Below are positions 53,126 to 62,421 of a stretch of 64,000 nt of DNA, piece by piece. Under the pieces are notes generated by a model that saw only the letters and a program-made list of their open reading frames with translations, searched no databases and had not been told where the DNA came from. Both the position numbers and the translations under genes were made by a program. The stretch is from Rhodobacteraceae bacterium D3-12 (GTDB lineage: Bacteria; Pseudomonadota; Alphaproteobacteria; Rhodobacterales; Rhodobacteraceae): assembly GCA_025916135.1 (NCBI GenBank), contig CP104793.1, positions 1,674,001-1,738,000 of the forward strand. The letters are read 5' to 3'. Positions within the stretch are counted from its first letter, which is position 1. Each line of letters starts with the position of its first letter.

Positions 53126-53884
53126 TTAGCGTACCGCTTCGATCGGGCCGTCGGCGCGGCCGTGGATGAATTGATCGAGGTAGGGATCGCCGCTGTTGTC
53201 CATATCGGCAACGGGGCCGGTCCATTGGATGATACCATCGTGCAGCATCGCCACCTGATCGGCGATGGCACGGACCGAGGACATGTCGTGGGTGATGGTC
53301 ATGGCGGTGGCCCCCATTTCGACGACGATCTCGCGGATGAGTTCGTTGATGACGCCAGACATGATCGGGTCGAGCCCGGTGGTGGGCTCGTCAAAGAAGA
53401 TGATTTCAGGCTCGGCAGCGATCGCACGGGCGAGACCGACGCGTTTTTGCATGCCGCCCGAAAGCTCGGCCGGGAAGAGATCGGCGGTTTCGGGTTTGAG
53501 CCCGACGCGGCGGAGTTTTTCGATGGCGATCTCGCGGGCCTCTGCATGGGGGCGTTTGAGAGCGCCGCGCAGCAGGCGGAAGGAGACGTTTTGCCAGACG
53601 GGGAGCGAGTCAAACAGCGCGCCGCCCTGAAACAACATGCCAAAGCGGGCGAGGAAGGCGTCACGCTCGCCCGTGTTGATGCCAGTGTTGACGTCGGTGC
53701 CGTCAACCGTGATTTGGCCGCTGTCGGGTTTGATCAGGCCGAGGACGCATTTAAGCGCCACGGATTTGCCGGTGCCGGAGCCGCCGATGATGACCATGGA
53801 TTCGCCGCGTGGGATGGTCAGGTTGACTCCCTGTAGCACACGTTTCGGGCCGAAGGATTTATGGATGTTCTTCAGCTCGATCAT
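53126..53884 (-). CDS. mlaF: Mla-type phospholipid ABC transporter ATPase
   Basis: This is the ATPase of an envelope lipid (MlaF/Ttg2A) transporter. The 252-residue protein has Walker A G-G-S-G-T-G-K-S, the signature L-S-G-G-M-Q-K-R, and Walker B I-I-F-F-D-E-P-T-T-G-L-D. It has the switch His in I-T-H-D-M. The M-Q-K-R signature and the ATG at 53884 (I-E-L-K-N-I-H) match MlaF. The permease gene mlaE follows upstream on the same strand beyond a palindrome. No MlaD or MlaC gene is near. Symbol by family. Confidence 0.88.
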   Translation of the reverse strand: MIELKNIHKSFGPKRVLQGVNLTIPRGESMVIIGGSGTGKSVALKCVLGLIKPDSGQITVDGTDVNTGINTGERDAFLARFGMLFQGGALFDSLPVWQNVSFRLLRGALKRPHAEAREIAIEKLRRVGLKPETADLFPAELSGGMQKRVGLARAIAAEPEIIFFDEPTTGLDPIMSGVINELIREIVVEMGATAMTITHDMSSVRAIADQVAMLHDGIIQWTGPVADMDNSGDPYLDQFIHGRADGPIEAVR

Positions 53885-53910
53885 GGTGTGTTGCCCCCGT
53901 TGAACAGCGG

Positions 53911-53973
53911 CGGGATGCGCCTGCCGGCCCCACGGTTCGCACAATCTACGCCCAGCCGGGCAGGCGCATCCCG
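53911..53973. repeat. Inverted repeat between mlaF and mlaE
   Basis: Perfect 15-bp arms (53911-53925 and 53959-53973) bracket a 33-base loop in the 127-base spacer between mlaE stop and mlaF start. It could modulate mlaF expression or be a REP-like element, as its arms share GCGCCTGCC with other GC-rich hairpins here. Confidence 0.6.
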
Positions 53974-54011
53974 TCGGTCAGCGTTGGCCGGGCTATGGCG
54001 GACAGGTGATA

Positions 54012-54806
54012 TCATGCGGCAAAGAACAGTTCGGTGAGGATGTAATTGGCGGCGAGGATCATCACCGAGGCGGCGACCACGGCGGATTTGGTGGCACGTC
54101 CGACCCCTTGGGCGCCACGGCCGGAGTTCATGCCGTAAAAACAGCCCATCGTGGCGACGATGAAGCCGAAGACCGCGCCTTTGATCATGCCGGAGGCGAC
54201 GTCCCAGAGTTCGAGGAAGTCGGCGGTGTTCTTGAGGTAGGCGGCGGCGTTGAAATCGAGCCGCGTGATGCCGACGAGGTAGCCGCCCATGATGCCGATC
54301 GCATCGCCGACGCCGACCAGCACCGGCACGGCAAGGGTGGCGGCGAGGACGCGCGGCAGGGTGAGGTATTTCATCGGGTGGGTCGAGAGGGTGACGAGGG
54401 CGTCGATTTGTTCGGTCACCTTCATGGTGCCGATTTCGGCGGCGATCGAGCTGGCGACACGGGCGGCGACCATGAGGCCGCCAAGCACGGGGCCGAGTTC
54501 GCGGGCCATGCCGATGGCGACGATCGAGGGGACGACGGCTTCGGCGTTGAAGCGTGCACCGCCAGCGTAGATTTGCAAGGCCAGCGCGCCGCCGGTGAAG
54601 AGGGCGGTGAGGCCGACCACGGGCAGCGAGAGCCAGCCGATCTGAACCAGAGCGTGGGCAAATTCGCGGGCATAGAACGGCGGGCGGAAGAGATGTGTGA
54701 TCGTGGAGATCGCAAACAGGCTTATCCGGCCAAGAAAGGCGAGGGCCGCGAGCGTGGTGGCGCCGGTGGCGGCCAGCGGCGCGGTGAGGGAGGTGGCGAG
54801 GCTCAT
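54012..54806 (-). CDS. mlaE: Mla-type phospholipid ABC transporter permease
   Basis: The 264-residue protein has the MlaE permease domain: an amphipathic start, then membrane helices with V-V-G-L-T-A-L-F-T-G and the E-L-G-P-V-L-G-G-L region, and V-A-S-S-I-A-A-E-I-G-T-M-K-V-T-E-Q-I-D-A, the coupling and interface hallmark. Length is normal. It lies nine bases after alr on the same strand, so alr, mlaE and probably mlaF are one transcript. Confidence 0.9.
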   Translation of the reverse strand: MSLATSLTAPLAATGATTLAALAFLGRISLFAISTITHLFRPPFYAREFAHALVQIGWLSLPVVGLTALFTGGALALQIYAGGARFNAEAVVPSIVAIGMARELGPVLGGLMVAARVASSIAAEIGTMKVTEQIDALVTLSTHPMKYLTLPRVLAATLAVPVLVGVGDAIGIMGGYLVGITRLDFNAAAYLKNTADFLELWDVASGMIKGAVFGFIVATMGCFYGMNSGRGAQGVGRATKSAVVAASVMILAANYILTELFFAA

Positions 54807-54815
54807 GCTTTGGCC

Positions 54816-55853
54816 TTATCCGCCAGCATAGCGGCGGGTATAGCGCGGCCCGAGCGAGGTGAGGATTTCATAGCCGATGGTGCCCGCGTCATTGGCGAGG
54901 TCATCAACCTTTTGCGCATCGCTAAGGATGGAGAGCGTTTGCGGCGTGTCGGGCAGTTGGGTGATGTCGACACCGATCAGATCCATCGAGACGCGGCCAA
55001 GGATCGGGCAGGCGATATCGCCGGAATAGAGCGTGCCTGTGCCAGACAGCGCCCGCAGCAGCCCATCGGCGTAGCCGGCAGAGACGGTGGCAACGCGTCT
55101 GGGCGTGCTGGCCGTGAAGGTATTGCCGTAGCCAACGGTTTCGCCGGGGTCGACGTCACGCGTTTGGATCACCGGCAAATCGAGGCGCACGACCGGCGTG
55201 GCCAGATCGAACGGCAGCCCGCCATAGAGGCCGATGCCGGGGCGGGTGACGTCAAAGTGATACTCCTTGCCCAGAAGAATGCCGCCGGTGGCCGAGAGCG
55301 AGCGCGGGATGTCGAGCCCGTCCGTCATCTCGTGAAAGGTTTTGAGCTGTTGGCGGTTCATCGGGTGTGACGGCTCATCAGCGCAGGCGAGGTGGGACAT
55401 GATCAGCGTCGGTTGTTGGCTGATCGCGATGTCGCGCACGGCCTGCCATTCGGAGAATTCCATCCCGAGGCGGTTCATGCCGGTGTCGAGTTGAATGCCA
55501 AAGGACGCGCCGGGCAGGGCTTCGACATGGCGGAGCAATTGATCGAGGCTGTTGATCATCGGCGTGAGAGAGAGATCGCCGATCATATCGGTGTCGCCGG
55601 GCATATGCCCCGACATCACATTGATTTCGGGCCCCGGGCCGAGGGTTTCGCGCAGCGCGGCGCCTTCTTCGGCGATGGCGACAAAGAAGCGGCGCGCCCC
55701 TGCGCGGGCCAATGCGCGCGACACGCGGCGCGCGCCGAGCCCATAGCCGTTGGCCTTGACCACGGCACCGGTTTCCCCATCGCTCATCGCGGCGAGACTG
55801 CGCCAGTTGGTCACCAACGCGTCGAGATCAATTGTCAAAATACCACCAGCCAT
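54816..55853 (-). CDS. alr: Alanine racemase
   Basis: Alr makes D-alanine for peptidoglycan. The 345-residue protein has the fold-type III N-terminal barrel with PLP lysine K33 in [10 protein letters not shown]. It has the catalytic-Tyr region S-A-G-Y-A-D-G in the C-terminal beta domain, and P-C-type end features (R-V-S-M-D-L-I-G-V). Length is typical. It is followed closely by mlaE. Confidence 0.95.
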   Translation of the reverse strand: MAGGILTIDLDALVTNWRSLAAMSDGETGAVVKANGYGLGARRVSRALARAGARRFFVAIAEEGAALRETLGPGPEINVMSGHMPGDTDMIGDLSLTPMINSLDQLLRHVEALPGASFGIQLDTGMNRLGMEFSEWQAVRDIAISQQPTLIMSHLACADEPSHPMNRQQLKTFHEMTDGLDIPRSLSATGGILLGKEYHFDVTRPGIGLYGGLPFDLATPVVRLDLPVIQTRDVDPGETVGYGNTFTASTPRRVATVSAGYADGLLRALSGTGTLYSGDIACPILGRVSMDLIGVDITQLPDTPQTLSILSDAQKVDDLANDAGTIGYEILTSLGPRYTRRYAGG

Positions 55854-55988
55854 GGGGCTTTTTCGGCCCGGTGACGGGTGAGGTCAAGGGGGAATGCAGC
55901 GACATTTTCGGCGCAAAGAGAGTTGACCGAGAGGCCGCGCGCGTCAAGAATGGCGGTATTATTGAGCAAATAGACCATAGGTATTGAT

Positions 55989-57263
55989 ATGAAACGTTTT
56001 CTAGGAGCGCGCGCGGGCGCGGTATTTCTTGCACTGATGACGGCCACGCCGGTTTGGGCGGATGCAGCGGCGGAGGTGCAAAAGAAAATCGCGACCTGTT
56101 TGGAGCGCAATTGTCGGGATTTGTCGCTGTCGGGGATCAAGGATCTGACGGTGATTCCGCCGGAGATTGCACAGTTGACCGGGATGTCGGGGCTGAACCT
56201 TGCGCGGACCGGGATCACCGATTTGTCGCCGATCCGCAATTACCCGTGGCTGCAGCGTTTGACGCTGGACAACACCGGGGTGAGCGATCTGAGCCCGCTG
56301 ATCGGGATGGCGGCGCTGCGCGAGCTGAATATATCGCGCACGGCGGTGAGCGATATTGCTCCGCTTACGACGCTGACCGGATTGCGGACCTTGCGGATGC
56401 AGAAGGTGCCGGTCACCGATCTGAGCCCGCTGGCCAATCTGGTGACGCTGCGCGGGTTGGATATTAGCGATAGCCCGAGCACGGATATCACGCCGTTGAG
56501 CGCGTTGCGCAGCCTTGATTACCTGACGATTAGCAAGACCCGGGCGACCGATCTTTTGCCGTTGGCGGGGATGACGGGGCTGAGCGAGCTTTATATGTCG
56601 GGCGCGGCGGCGACCGATCTGTCACCTTTGGCGTGGCTTAAAGGGTTGGATACGCTGGATATTTCCAACACGCGGGTCACCGATCTGAGCCCGCTTGCGG
56701 GGTTGACCGGGTTGCGGCGGCTCTATGCACCGGGGATTGCGGCGACGGATATCGGGCCGCTGGCCAATCTGCGGTCGTTGCGGAGCGTGAACCTGCGCGG
56801 GGCGCCGGTGTCGGATCTGTCGCCTTTGGGTGGGTTGATCGCGCTGGAACAGGTCGAGTTCAGCAATACGAAGATCACCGATATCACGCCGCTGGCGGGG
56901 AAGGTGATGCTGCAATCGCTGTCGATCAGCGGCACGGGGGTGAGCAATATTTCGATTCTGGCCGCGTCGCGGGGGCTGCGGATCTTGCGGATCAGGAACA
57001 CTTCGGTCGCGGATGTCTCGGTGCTGGGAGGCATGAGCCGGCTTGAGGATGCGCAGCTGGGCGATACGCCGCTGGGCAGCATTGCGGCGCTGAGCGGGAA
57101 GGCGAATTTGCGCTACGTTGTGATCCCCAACACCGGGGTGGCGGATGTGTCGCCGCTGTTCGGGTTGGAGAAGCTGAAGGGGCTGACCATTGGCAAGAAC
57201 AGCGCGATCCCGGCGGCGCAGCTTGAGCAGTTGGAAGCGCAGGGCGTGCGGATCCGGCAGTAG
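55989..57263 (+). CDS. Secreted leucine-rich-repeat protein, internalin-like repeats
   Basis: The 424-residue protein has a signal peptide (M-K-R-F-L-G-A-R ending V-W-A-D-A near 25). A Cys-containing cap (C-L-E-R-N-C-R-D) follows, then about sixteen tandem 22-residue repeats of the type L-x-x-L-x-I-S-x-T-x-V-T-D-L-S-P-L, the short SD22/internalin class. The repeats run to the C-terminus with no anchor, kinase or other domain, so it is probably a periplasmic or extracellular binding protein. Binding partner unknown. It stands alone on the + strand with its own AT-rich upstream region and a terminator. Confidence 0.9.
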   Translation: MKRFLGARAGAVFLALMTATPVWADAAAEVQKKIATCLERNCRDLSLSGIKDLTVIPPEIAQLTGMSGLNLARTGITDLSPIRNYPWLQRLTLDNTGVSDLSPLIGMAALRELNISRTAVSDIAPLTTLTGLRTLRMQKVPVTDLSPLANLVTLRGLDISDSPSTDITPLSALRSLDYLTISKTRATDLLPLAGMTGLSELYMSGAAATDLSPLAWLKGLDTLDISNTRVTDLSPLAGLTGLRRLYAPGIAATDIGPLANLRSLRSVNLRGAPVSDLSPLGGLIALEQVEFSNTKITDITPLAGKVMLQSLSISGTGVSNISILAASRGLRILRIRNTSVADVSVLGGMSRLEDAQLGDTPLGSIAALSGKANLRYVVIPNTGVADVSPLFGLEKLKGLTIGKNSAIPAAQLEQLEAQGVRIRQ

Positions 57264-57300
57264 AGCCCGGCAGTAGATACGGCACGAATTTGTGTCTTGG

Positions 57301-57330
57301 AGGCGCTCTCTCTTTGCGGGGGCGCCTTTT
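57301..57330 (+). terminator. Intrinsic terminator of the LRR gene
   Basis: Arms 57301-57306 and 57322-57327 are followed by TTTT. The stem is 38 bases past the stop codon. It may act on both strands, since dnaB-side genes converge here. Confidence 0.6.
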
Positions 57331-57338
57331 GCGTGCGG

Positions 57339-57767
57339 CTAGCCGGGTTCCGCCATGGAGTGCCAGAAAATGCGCACATTGGTGGCAAGGCCGTCGGCGT
57401 TGAACGTGCCGATCAACGTGCCATCAAGGATCAGGCGTGGCAGCGGGTCGCCGGGATTGCGATCAGGCACGCCGGTGCCCGTGGATTTGGCCCAGATCGC
57501 AAACAGCTCTTCCGAGGCGACGCGGTATTCGGTGTGCCAATGCGCGATGCCACCTGAAGATGTTTCGGCAAGGACTTCATAAGACAGGGAAATATCCTGT
57601 TGAAGCTTGATGCGATCCCAATAGGTTTTGCGCAGGTCGAAGGTGTTTTGGCATTGGAACGGCGTGTTCCAATAGGCACCATCGGGGGTAAAGAGCGCGG
57701 CGAATCCTTCGCTGTCCTGCCCCTCCCAAGTGCGTTTGTAGGCGGCCATAAAGGTGTGGATCGACAT
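57339..57767 (-). CDS. SnoaL/NTF2-like protein
   Basis: The 142-residue protein has the cone-shaped NTF2-like fold pattern: an N-terminal helix with W-E-G-Q-D-S-E-G-F-A-A-L-F-T-P-D-G, a middle W-D-R-I strand and the end F-N-A-D-G-L-A-T-N-V-R-I-F-W-H. This family includes ketosteroid isomerase-like enzymes and binding proteins; the substrate is unknown. The start codon shares a base with the dnaB stop, so it is coupled to dnaB. Confidence 0.82.
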   Translation of the reverse strand: MSIHTFMAAYKRTWEGQDSEGFAALFTPDGAYWNTPFQCQNTFDLRKTYWDRIKLQQDISLSYEVLAETSSGGIAHWHTEYRVASEELFAIWAKSTGTGVPDRNPGDPLPRLILDGTLIGTFNADGLATNVRIFWHSMAEPG

Positions 57768-59254
57768 TAGAAGTCTCCTCCTGAGCCTTGTTGCCAGCGT
57801 TTGGCGAGGTTGCCGAAACGGGTGAATTCCGCTTCAAAGCTAAGCTCGACAGTGCCGATGGGGCCGTGACGTTGCTTGCCTATGATGACTTCGGCTTTGC
57901 CATGCAGGCCGGACATGCGGTCTTGCCATTCGGCCATTTTATCAAGCTCGTGATCACCGGGCTTTTCACGCTCGACATAGTATTCTTCGCGGAAGACGAA
58001 CATAACCACGTCGGCGTCTTGTTCGATCGAGCCGGATTCACGCAGGTCAGAGAGCTGCGGGCGTTTGTCTTCGCGGCTTTCGACCTGACGGGAAAGCTGG
58101 GACAGGGCGATGACGGGGATATCAAGTTCCTTGGCTATCGCCTTGAGTCCCATGGAGATTTCGCCGATCTCCTGCACCCGGTTTTCGGAGGTGCCGCGGA
58201 CCAGTTGCAGGTAGTCGACGATCAGCAGGTCCAGTCCGTGGGTCCGCTTGAGACGTCGGGCGCGGGCCGCGAGTTGGGCGATGGGAATCGCGGCGGTGTC
58301 GTCAATGAATAGCGGGCAGGCTTCGAGCGCCTTAGCGGCGTCGACGAAGCGGCGGAATTCGCTTTCGTCCATGTCACCCTGACGGATCTTGTGGCTGGAG
58401 ATTTCCGAGGCTTCGGCGAGGATCCGACCGGCGAGCTGTTCGGCGCTCATTTCGAGCGAGAAGAAGCCGACGACACCGCCATCCACCGCGCCTTCGCTGC
58501 CGTCATGGCGGGTGCCGCGCTTGTAGGCTTTGGCGACGTTGAAGGCGATGTTGGTGGCGAGCGAGGTTTTGCCCATGGAGGGACGACCGGCGAGGATGAG
58601 CAGGTCAGATTTGTGCAGCCCGCCGAGTTTGCCGTCGAGGTCCATCAGGTCAGTGGCGATCCCGGCGAGGCCGCCTTCGCGTTGATAGGCGGCATTGGCG
58701 ACATTAACAGCGTCGGTTACAGCCTTGAGAAAGCTTTGAAATCCGCTTTCTGACTGGCCTTGCTCGGCAAGTTGATAAAGGGCTTGTTCGGCTTCGACGA
58801 TCTGCTCTTTCGGCTCGGAGCCGATTTCGACTTTGGAGGCTTTGGTCGAGATGTCTTTGCCAAGCTGGATCAGATCACGGCGGATGGCGAGGTCATAGAT
58901 CAGCTGGGCATAGTCGCGCACGGCAAAGGCCGAGATCGCCGCGCCCGCGAGGCGGGCGAGATAGGCGGGACCGCCGAGTTCCTTGAGGCCGTCGTCTTCT
59001 TCAAAAAACGCTTTGAGCGTCACCGGGGAGGCGAGGTTGTTTTTTGCAATCCGTGCAGCGGCGGTTTCAAAGATGCGGGCATGGACCGGGTCATAGAAAT
59101 GCGCCGGGCCGATGATCGCGGCGACACGGTCATAGATGTCATTATTGGTGAGAATCGCGCCAAGAAGCTGTTGTTCAGCCTCGATGGAGTGCGGAATGGT
59201 GTCGGGGTTCGAGACCTCGGCTCCGGTCGGATTGAAGGTGGTGACTTCGTTCAT
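57767..59254 (-). CDS. dnaB: Replicative DNA helicase DnaB
   Basis: DnaB unwinds DNA at the fork as a hexamer. The 495-residue protein has the N-terminal helical domain (E-A-E-Q-Q-L-L-G-A-I) and the RecA-like C-terminal domain with Walker A G-R-P-S-M-G-K-T-S. The segments S-L-E-M-S-A-E-Q-L and S-Q-L-S-R-Q-V-E follow. Length is normal and there is no intein. Confidence 0.96.
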   Translation of the reverse strand: MNEVTTFNPTGAEVSNPDTIPHSIEAEQQLLGAILTNNDIYDRVAAIIGPAHFYDPVHARIFETAAARIAKNNLASPVTLKAFFEEDDGLKELGGPAYLARLAGAAISAFAVRDYAQLIYDLAIRRDLIQLGKDISTKASKVEIGSEPKEQIVEAEQALYQLAEQGQSESGFQSFLKAVTDAVNVANAAYQREGGLAGIATDLMDLDGKLGGLHKSDLLILAGRPSMGKTSLATNIAFNVAKAYKRGTRHDGSEGAVDGGVVGFFSLEMSAEQLAGRILAEASEISSHKIRQGDMDESEFRRFVDAAKALEACPLFIDDTAAIPIAQLAARARRLKRTHGLDLLIVDYLQLVRGTSENRVQEIGEISMGLKAIAKELDIPVIALSQLSRQVESREDKRPQLSDLRESGSIEQDADVVMFVFREEYYVEREKPGDHELDKMAEWQDRMSGLHGKAEVIIGKQRHGPIGTVELSFEAEFTRFGNLAKRWQQGSGGDF

Positions 59255-59449
59255 GATTCTGCTTTTTTGCTATCCCGCCATTGTGATACGCGAGCGCCTG
59301 CATGTGGGGCAAATTGTATGTTTTTGTGGATTGTTTGTGAGTATCACAATTCCACTATATTTGGAAGAACAACGGCTGGCGTCCACCGGATTTGGTGGAA
59401 GCTTACGTAGAGGAAGTGTCGATTGTTCCGCGCACGGCGCGGCGCGAAT

Positions 59450-60133
59450 TTACGCGCCTTCTGCGTGCTCTTCCTGCCATTTTCGGGGGTCGTTCAGGAA
59501 GGCTTCGACGCCTGCGAGCGTTTCGGCATCAAACGCGTTTTGGGCGCGGGCTTCGGCGAGGACGTCCCACCATGTGCAGAGGTGATGCAAGCTAACGCCG
59601 TGATCGCCCAGCGTTTTCTCGGTCTCGGGGAAGATGCCGTAATAGAAGATGACAGCGGTGTGGGCGCAGGTGGCACCGGTCTCGCGGATGGCGTCAACGA
59701 AGGAGAGTTTCGAGCCGCCATCGGTGGTGAGGTCTTCGACGAGCAGGACGCGCTGGCCCTCGCTCATCTGGCCTTCGATTCGGGCGCCGCGACCGTAGCC
59801 TTTGGGTTTCTTGCGCACATAGGTCATCGGCAGGCCGAGGCGTTCGGCCATGAGGGCGGCGAAGGGGATGCCGGCGGTTTCGCCGCCTGCGATGTTATCG
59901 AATGCCTCAAACCCGGCGTTGCGCATGACGGTGACGGCCATGAAATCCATCATGGTCGAGCGGATGCGCGGATAGGAGATGGGGGTGCGGCAGTCGATAT
60001 AGGTCGGGCTGGGCAGGCCGGAGGCGAGGGTGAAGGGCTCGCGGGCGTTGAAGTGGACCGCTTTGATTTCAAGCAGCATCCGGGCGGTGAGGCGGGCGAT
60101 TTCTTCTGCCGAGGGGTAGGAGGAGGGGATCAT
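59450..60133 (-). CDS. pyrE: Orotate phosphoribosyltransferase
   Basis: PyrE joins orotate to PRPP giving OMP. The 227-residue protein has the PRPP loop [13 protein letters not shown], the flexible-loop [10 protein letters not shown] and the [11 protein letters not shown] segment. It is slightly longer than the E. coli form, as usual for alphaproteobacterial pyrE. It follows pyrC on the same strand across 78 bases with a hairpin. Confidence 0.95.
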   Translation of the reverse strand: MIPSSYPSAEEIARLTARMLLEIKAVHFNAREPFTLASGLPSPTYIDCRTPISYPRIRSTMMDFMAVTVMRNAGFEAFDNIAGGETAGIPFAALMAERLGLPMTYVRKKPKGYGRGARIEGQMSEGQRVLLVEDLTTDGGSKLSFVDAIRETGATCAHTAVIFYYGIFPETEKTLGDHGVSLHHLCTWWDVLAEARAQNAFDAETLAGVEAFLNDPRKWQEEHAEGA

Positions 60134-60157
60134 GGTGACGGGCCTTTGGCTGATGGC

Positions 60158-60187
60158 GGGAGCGAGGGGCCAGCCCCTCGCGCTCCC
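60158..60187. terminator. GC hairpin between pyrC and pyrE
   Basis: A 9-bp perfect core (60162-60170 with 60173-60181) is extended outward by several more pairs. The following CCCCGGGATATTT motif is one I associate with hairpins recurring in Rhodobacteraceae spacers. It could attenuate pyrC-pyrE read-through or be a dispersed repeat. Confidence 0.55.
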
Positions 60188-60211
60188 CGGGATATTTCGG
60201 GTCAGATGAAG

Positions 60212-61249
60212 TTACTGGATGGACCAGTAGACGGGAAAGCCGGGGTCGAAAACGGTGACAGTGTGCTCGCCCGCGGGGATTTTTTGCGGCCATTGAGTTG
60301 GGGTTGCGCCGCGGGCGAGGGTGATCGTGTCGGTGTTGACCGGCAGGCCGTAATAGGCGGGGCCGTTGAGGGAGGTGAAGCCTTCGAGCCTGTCGAGGGC
60401 GTTTGCGGTTTCGAAGGTCTGGGCCAGGATCGGCATGGCGTTGGGCGCAGTGAAGCAACCCGCCGAGCAGCATTCGCTTTCCTTGGCGTGGGTTGGGTGC
60501 GGCGCGCTGTCGGTGCCGAGAAAGAAGCGTTTGTCGCCGGAGGTGGCGGCCGCCAGCAGGGCCTTGCGATGGCTGCCGCGTTTGAGGATCGGCAGGCAGT
60601 AGTAATGCGGGCGCATGCCACCGACGAGCATGTCGTTGCGATCAAGGATCAGGTGCTGCACCGTGATGGTGGCGGCGAGGTCTTTGTCGTTGGCGCGGAC
60701 GTAATCGACGCCTTGCGAGGTGGTGATATGTTCCATGACCACGCGCAGGCTGGGGGTTGCGCGGCGGATCGGATCAAGCACGCGGTCGATGAAGACGGCT
60801 TCGCGGTCGAAGATGTCGATCTCGGGGTCGGTGACTTCGCCGTGGACGCAGAGGGGGCAGCCGATCTCGGCCATTTTCTCAAGCACGGGGCGGACCTTGT
60901 CGAAATTGGCGACGCCGGAGGCGGAATTGGTGGTGGCGCCAGCCGGGTAGAGTTTGACCGCGGTGATCAGGCCAGAGGCATGGGCGGCGGCGAGGTCTTC
61001 GGGGTCTGTATCCTCGGTCAGGTAGAGGGTCATCAGCGGTTTGAAATCCGCGCCCTTGGGCAGGGCGGCGATGATCCGATCGCGGTAGGCGGCGGCATCG
61101 GCCGAGGTGACCACCGGCGGCACGAGATTGGGCATGATGATGGCGCGGCCAAAACCGCGGGCAGTTTCGGGCAGGACGGCAGCGAGCATTGCGCCATCGC
61201 GCAGGTGCAGGTGCCAATCGTCGGGGCGGCGGATTGTGATGCTGGTCAT
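60212..61249 (-). CDS. pyrC: Dihydroorotase (class II)
   Basis: PyrC closes carbamoyl-aspartate to dihydroorotate in pyrimidine synthesis. The 345-residue protein has the zinc pair H13-x-H15 in W-H-L-H-L-R-D-G, the carbamylated lysine K99 in A-V-K-L-Y-P-A-G, and further metal residues in C-V-H-G-E and V-M-E-H-I. The D-S-A-P-H segment near the end is also present. The length matches the short E. coli-type dihydroorotase. The ATG at 61249 begins the domain. It lies upstream of pyrE. Confidence 0.95.
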   Translation of the reverse strand: MTSITIRRPDDWHLHLRDGAMLAAVLPETARGFGRAIIMPNLVPPVVTSADAAAYRDRIIAALPKGADFKPLMTLYLTEDTDPEDLAAAHASGLITAVKLYPAGATTNSASGVANFDKVRPVLEKMAEIGCPLCVHGEVTDPEIDIFDREAVFIDRVLDPIRRATPSLRVVMEHITTSQGVDYVRANDKDLAATITVQHLILDRNDMLVGGMRPHYYCLPILKRGSHRKALLAAATSGDKRFFLGTDSAPHPTHAKESECCSAGCFTAPNAMPILAQTFETANALDRLEGFTSLNGPAYYGLPVNTDTITLARGATPTQWPQKIPAGEHTVTVFDPGFPVYWSIQ

Positions 61250-61316
61250 GGTTCCAGCGATTAGCGCAAAGGCGCGGTGCTTTCCAGTGCTGAGATGGGG
61301 CCCGGTGCCGCCCGTG

Positions 61317-62297
61317 TTAAAATTTTGCTGGCGTGTCGGGTTTGGGCGGGTTGGCGGCGGTATCGCCCGCATTGGCGGCACGCAGCAATTGATTGAGGCG
61401 GCGCGAGAAGCGCGGGGCATTGTCGAGCCGCGAGACCACGTTGCGGCAAAGCATGGTGGCGAGCGCGGGGCGGTCTTGTTTGTCGACCTCGGCCAGCACG
61501 CGGCGCAGGTAAGGTGGGTGGGTGCGACGCGCACGCATCAGGCGCGCGAAGCTTTCGGTGGTGAGCGCACCATCGCCAAAGAGCGCGAGCAGCGGCGCGA
61601 GCAGTTTCATCTGGATCAGGTCGGTCTGGATCGCGGCGCCCATGAAGCGCATGCGGAATTTTTCAACATTGGGGCGGGTGAACAGCGCGGTATGCATCGC
61701 GTCAAGTTCGACCGACGGGTCATAGAGGATGAAGACGTTTGTCGCCGCGTCGAGCATATCGGGAGCATAGCCGTAGCGATCATCAAACCGGGTGCGGCGC
61801 ATATGGGTGAAGCGGTCATCCCATTCGGCGATGCGCGGATCAAGCGTGGCTTGGGGCTGGATGGCCAGCACCTCTGCGCCGGGGGCGGCGACGGAGAAGG
61901 CGGCGGCGGCGTAGCCACAGGGGCCAGCGCCATAAAACAGGATGCGGTCGAATTCGTCAAAGAAGCCGTCGTCGATCAGAGCGTCGAAATAGCCGAACAC
62001 GTCGCGGTCCCGAAACCATGTGTCGCCTTGCGAGACGAGGGTGAGGGACGACCAGCCGCGGCTTCGGGTCATGGACCAGCCCAAGGGTTCGGCGCTTTCG
62101 GTAAGGGCGCGCATGCCTTGGATGGTTTCGAAGCTGACCAGCAGGGTGGATCCGGCATCGAGGAAAGCCGCAAAGTGGCGTTGACCGAGGGGCTGGAAAT
62201 GGCCGTGGGCCTCTCCGGTGTCGGCCAAACGGGTCAGCCATTCGGCTTTGGCAAGGCCGGACAGGTCGATCTCGAGCTCATATGGCGTGTCTTGCAT
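61317..62297 (-). CDS. Conserved hypothetical protein, alpha/beta hydrolase-like core
   Basis: The 326-residue soluble protein has a central Gly-rich turn ([17 protein letters not shown]), where Cys takes the usual Ser or Gly place of a nucleophile elbow. Conserved-looking segments are R-S-R-G-W-S-S-L and [12 protein letters not shown]. Similar proteins in Rhodobacterales are sometimes labelled phosphoadenosine phosphosulfate reductase, but I see no C-terminal E-C-G-L-H or other reductase motif. Function unknown. Confidence 0.65.
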   Translation of the reverse strand: MQDTPYELEIDLSGLAKAEWLTRLADTGEAHGHFQPLGQRHFAAFLDAGSTLLVSFETIQGMRALTESAEPLGWSMTRSRGWSSLTLVSQGDTWFRDRDVFGYFDALIDDGFFDEFDRILFYGAGPCGYAAAAFSVAAPGAEVLAIQPQATLDPRIAEWDDRFTHMRRTRFDDRYGYAPDMLDAATNVFILYDPSVELDAMHTALFTRPNVEKFRMRFMGAAIQTDLIQMKLLAPLLALFGDGALTTESFARLMRARRTHPPYLRRVLAEVDKQDRPALATMLCRNVVSRLDNAPRFSRRLNQLLRAANAGDTAANPPKPDTPAKF

Positions 62298-62421
62298 CGG
62301 TTTTGCCTCGCAGGGGACGCGCCGATTGAACGGGATTGGCCGGGCGCGTTTATTGGTTTGCGCATCGGATTAGGCGGCAAATCGGGCAAAAATTGGGAGA
62401 AGACTTGGGGATTTGAGGTGC

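Noticed and set aside
54006-55370. 454-codon Gly/Asp-rich open frame on the + strand opposite mlaE and alr
   Set aside because: Its low-complexity composition follows from the opposite-strand coding pattern of two certain genes.
59423-61264. 613-codon open frame on the + strand opposite pyrE and pyrC
   Set aside because: It is antisense to two certain genes, Gly-rich throughout and without recognisable domains. Long open antisense frames are expected in GC-rich DNA.
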